Shown here in pieces: positions 6,610 to 7,738 of a DNA stretch of 7,738 nucleotides. Position 1 is the first letter of the stretch. Each line of letters starts with the position of its first letter. The stretch is from Blastocatellia bacterium (lineage in GTDB: Bacteria > Acidobacteriota > Blastocatellia > Chloracidobacteriales > JADJPF01). The translations under genes were made by a program, and so were the position numbers. The notes beneath the pieces are model-generated. The model saw only the letters and a list, made by a program, of their open reading frames with translations. It did not search any database and was not told the origin of the DNA. The stretch covers positions 1 to 7,738 of the forward strand of contig JAHFUF010000103.1 in the NCBI GenBank assembly GCA_023265235.1. The letters are read 5' to 3'.

Positions 6610-6810
6610 ATGTCTTGTGTTTCTATAAAGCCGCGCAAGACCTCGAAGCCATTGGACGACACGCAATCTGGGCGGGTAGGACGTGTCGAGGGAACACGCG
6701 AGCTTGTCGTAGCAGGTACGGCTTACCTCATACCCTATCGCATCAAAGGCGATGACGTTCAACTCCTCCGCGTTTTTCACGAGGCACAAAAATGGCCAAA
6801 TAAACTCTAG
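6606..6810 (+). pseudogene. ParE-family toxin, broken by an internal deletion with frameshift
   Basis: Two frames together give the two ends of a ParE toxin. From the ATG at 6606, which overlaps the antitoxin stop, the start reads MNVLCFYKAAQDLEAIGRHA, typical of the N-terminal strand and first helix, but this frame then loses similarity and stops at 6762-6764. In the frame one base further on, the typical ParE ending appears from about 6667: SGRVGRVEGTRELVVAGTAY, then IPYRIKGDDVQLLRVFHEAQ and KWP, ending with TAG at 6808-6810. About 30-35 residues, covering the second helix and the turn between these parts, are absent. The simplest reading is a deletion of roughly 100 bp, not a multiple of three, near 6655-6668. 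The intact protein would have been a DNA-gyrase-targeting or mRNA-cleaving toxin of the RelE/ParE superfamily. A short protein made only from the second frame is unlikely to fold as a toxin. Confidence 0.8.
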
Positions 6811-6815
6811 TTTCG

Positions 6816-6839
6816 GTTGTTCAAAAATCCTTGATCAAC
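6816..6839. repeat. Imperfect inverted repeat between the two toxin-antitoxin loci
   Basis: GTTGTTCAA (6816-6824) and TTGATCAAC (6831-6839) pair with one T-T mismatch around a 6-nt loop. No T run follows, so it is not a standard terminator. It sits just upstream of the TGTAC-box operator of the second locus and could be a further regulator site or an RNA hairpin. Confidence 0.35.
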
Positions 6840-6848
6840 ATTACCGTT

Positions 6849-6870
6849 TAATGTACTTTGTAATGTACAT
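6849..6870 (+). promoter_or_regulatory. YefM-like operator: two TGTAC-core boxes 12 bp apart
   Basis: TAATGTAC occurs at 6849-6856 and again at 6861-6868, a 12-bp direct repeat. The second copy extends to the perfect palindrome ATGTACAT (6863-6870), containing TGTACA; the first is the half-conserved TGTACT (6852-6857). The E. coli yefM-yoeB operator is known to have a long and a short palindrome with TGTACA cores at a 12-bp centre-to-centre distance. The same arrangement 24 nt before a YefM/Phd-family antitoxin strongly suggests autoregulation of this locus by the antitoxin and the antitoxin-toxin complex. Confidence 0.7.
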
Positions 6871-6879
6871 AGCAATAGA

Positions 6880-6884
6880 AAGGA
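6880..6884 (+). promoter_or_regulatory. Ribosome binding site of the Phd/YefM antitoxin
   Basis: AAGGA lies 9 nt before the ATG at 6894 and is the best Shine-Dalgarno sequence in this leader. Confidence 0.6.
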
Positions 6885-6893
6885 CGCAAAACG

Positions 6894-7172
6894 ATGCAAA
6901 GTTTACCAATGGTAGAAGCCAGAAACCGGCTGACTACCTTACCCGAAGAATTAGAGAAGGATAAGGAATCCGGCGCAGTTGCCATCACAAGGCGCGGCAA
7001 ACCTGTTTTAGCAGTAATGTCCTGGGAATTGTACGAGTGCCTAACTGAAACCTTGGAGATTATGAGCGACCCAGAAATGATGGCAGTCTTACGTCAGGAT
7101 ATTAAGGACAGGAAAGAAGGCAAAAGCAGGGGCATACCTTGGGAAGATGTGAAAAAGGAACTTGGATGGTGA
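6894..7172 (+). CDS. Phd/YefM family antitoxin
   Basis: The 92-residue product has the Phd/YefM fold signature. The N-terminal part LPMVEARNRLTTLPEEL (residues 4-20) is the DNA-binding helix region, with Arg10 in the conserved EAR position that contacts operator DNA in E. coli YefM. It is followed by GAVAITRRGKPVLAVMSWEL (27-46), the central strands with the characteristic ITRRGKPV, then YECLTETLEIM (47-57). The remaining charged C-terminal segment (58-92) would be the largely unstructured toxin-binding tail. It should repress its own promoter through the TGTAC boxes just upstream and neutralise the RelE-type toxin, whose ATG lies within its last codons (7-bp overlap). Pairing and overlap are typical of an antitoxin-first type II operon. 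Codon use is G+C-richer than in the ATPase and envelope genes, pointing to acquisition. Confidence 0.92.
   Translation: MQSLPMVEARNRLTTLPEELEKDKESGAVAITRRGKPVLAVMSWELYECLTETLEIMSDPEMMAVLRQDIKDRKEGKSRGIPWEDVKKELGW
7155..7160 (+). promoter_or_regulatory. Ribosome binding site for the RelE/ParE toxin
   Basis: AAGGAA lies 5 nt before the ATG at 7166, inside the end of the antitoxin gene. It decides the start against an in-frame upstream ATG at 7139, which would add nine residues unlike the family's N-terminus. Confidence 0.6.
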
Positions 7173-7528
7173 TTTATTCGGTTACGGTTCGCCCTGTCGC
7201 AATAGAGATGCTTAAAAAGATTTCTGATCGTCGTATTCAAGAGAAGATAGACGAAAAAATCAGAGGTCTTGCCAATGAACCAGAAAAACAGGGCAAAGAG
7301 TTGGGCGGTGATCTTGGGGGTTATAGAAGTGTTCGCGCAGCAAGCCAGCGTTACCGCATTGTTTATCGTGTTGATGGAGAAAATGTTGTTGTCATCGTGG
7401 TAGCTCTAGGCATACGCAAAGAAGGCGATAAAAAGGACGTGTATAAACTGACACAACGGCTTTTCAAACTTGGATTATTGGAAGATCAGCCACCATCACC
7501 AGAAGTAACCGAGGGTGATGAGCCATAG
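7166..7528 (+). CDS. RelE/ParE family toxin of a type II toxin-antitoxin system
   Basis: The 120-residue product begins with the beta strand YSVTVRPVAIEML (residues 4-16), then a two-helix region rich in Lys/Arg/Glu, then the core LGGDLGGYRSVRAASQRYRI (46-65), VYRVDGENVVVIVVALGIRK (66-85) and EGDKKDVYKL (86-95). By eye, Arg64, Arg84 and Tyr93 line up with Arg61, Arg81 and Tyr87 of E. coli RelE, residues used for ribosome-dependent mRNA cleavage, so an mRNA interferase role is likely, although a ParE-like role cannot be excluded. The C-terminal 16 residues form an acidic, Pro-rich tail ending GDEP, absent from E. coli RelE. The start at 7166 overlaps the Phd/YefM antitoxin by 7 bp, indicating coupled translation. 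The frame looks intact, unlike the ParE gene of the preceding locus. Confidence 0.9.
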   Translation: MVIYSVTVRPVAIEMLKKISDRRIQEKIDEKIRGLANEPEKQGKELGGDLGGYRSVRAASQRYRIVYRVDGENVVVIVVALGIRKEGDKKDVYKLTQRLFKLGLLEDQPPSPEVTEGDEP

Positions 7529-7738
7529 CCGCAGAGTTGAACCGCCGCGCTATCCCAACCGCCAATCTGGCCTATACTACTTGCTTAAGAAAAACTCTAG
7601 TAGAAACTGTTTAACTCTCTTTCTGTTTTTAATTTAAAAACTAAACCAGTCCACTATTATTTATTTGGAAACAAACGACCCTTTACCCTTGAACATCCCT
7701 TTTTTGGTTCAAACACAAACATCCTTTTGTACTTGAAC
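7529..7738. other. Terminal intergenic region without a supportable gene
   Basis: The first 60 bp or so continue the G+C-richer style of the toxin locus, and from about 7585 the sequence turns AT-rich like the rest of the chromosome. It contains CTTAAGAAAAAC (7584-7595), an AT-rich palindrome (7625-7641) and short repeats at the right edge, but no coding frame I can support. Confidence 0.5.
7625..7641. repeat. 17-bp palindrome, GTTTTTAATTTAAAAAC
   Basis: The arms GTTTTTAA and TTAAAAAC are perfect around a single T. As RNA this could give a six-pair AT-rich hairpin, too weak and lacking the following T run for a confident terminator, though it is the only candidate end signal after the toxin gene. 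Confidence 0.3.

Noticed and set aside
6349..6789. Minus-strand 146-residue open frame
   Set aside because: It is antisense to the ribbon-helix-helix antitoxin and ParE remnant, both of which have clear family motifs on the plus strand.
6610..6810. Stand-alone 66-residue gene from the ATG at 6610
   Set aside because: Its C-terminal two thirds are the ParE ending, but its first 18 residues are out of frame with the true ParE start; it is better explained as part of the broken toxin gene.
6752..6964. Plus-strand frame across the gap between the two toxin-antitoxin loci
   Set aside because: It overlaps the ParE ending and the Phd/YefM start in another frame and runs through the operator; no motif.
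1..7738. CRISPR array, tRNA/rRNA genes, transposase or integrase
   Set aside because: No regularly spaced long repeats, no RNA-gene-like segments and no recombinase or transposase motifs were seen; the foreign-looking segment carries only toxin-antitoxin genes.

Overview
The window is AT-rich bacterial DNA with tightly packed genes and no RNA genes. It most resembles the accessory part of a Gram-negative chromosome: an ADP-heptose-type family 9 glycosyltransferase points to lipopolysaccharide core synthesis and so to an outer membrane. The combination of this glycosyltransferase, an isoprenylcysteine-methyltransferase-like membrane protein, a DUF3108 protein and a GH13 amylase-like enzyme, together with a Ycf46-like AAA+ ATPase, reminds me of Acidobacteriota (Blastocatellia). 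That assignment is recall and inference, not a search result.

Left block (1-3733, all minus strand). Reading in the direction of transcription from 3733: a glycosyltransferase family 9 / heptosyltransferase, an ICMT/PEMT-like membrane methyltransferase (start overlapping the previous gene by 52 bp), a secreted DUF3108 protein (17 bp further on), and a GH13 alpha-amylase-family enzyme joined to it by an ATGA stop/start overlap and running off the left edge. The spacing makes this a likely single transcription unit devoted to cell-envelope glycan plus alpha-glucan metabolism.

Middle block (4007-6192, plus strand). A 273-bp divergent intergenic region separates the envelope cluster from a two-gene unit: a 596-residue AAA+ ATPase with one canonical C-terminal ATPase module and what looks like a degenerate AAA-like lobe without a Walker A in front of it, then, 20 bp later, a hot-dog-fold acyl-CoA thioesterase of the YciA type.

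Right block (about 6200-7590, plus strand). By eye this stretch is richer in G+C and uses different codons from its neighbours, which suggests horizontal acquisition. It holds two consecutive type II toxin-antitoxin loci of different families. The first has an intact ribbon-helix-helix antitoxin (6364-6609) followed by a ParE toxin gene that is broken: its beginning and its end are recognisable in two different frames and the middle is missing. The second is an apparently intact Phd/YefM antitoxin and RelE/ParE toxin pair (6894-7528). Each locus carries its own operator-like sequence: three ACTACAA repeats at exactly 10-bp spacing before the first, and two TGTAC-core boxes 12 bp apart before the second, the latter matching the geometry known from the E. 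coli yefM-yoeB operator. The last 210 bp hold no gene that I can support.

I do not see a wholly new multi-gene system. The most worthwhile points are the two toxin-antitoxin operators, the decayed ParE toxin beside a seemingly intact antitoxin, the two-lobed AAA+ protein paired with a thioesterase, and the four-gene envelope/glucan cluster.
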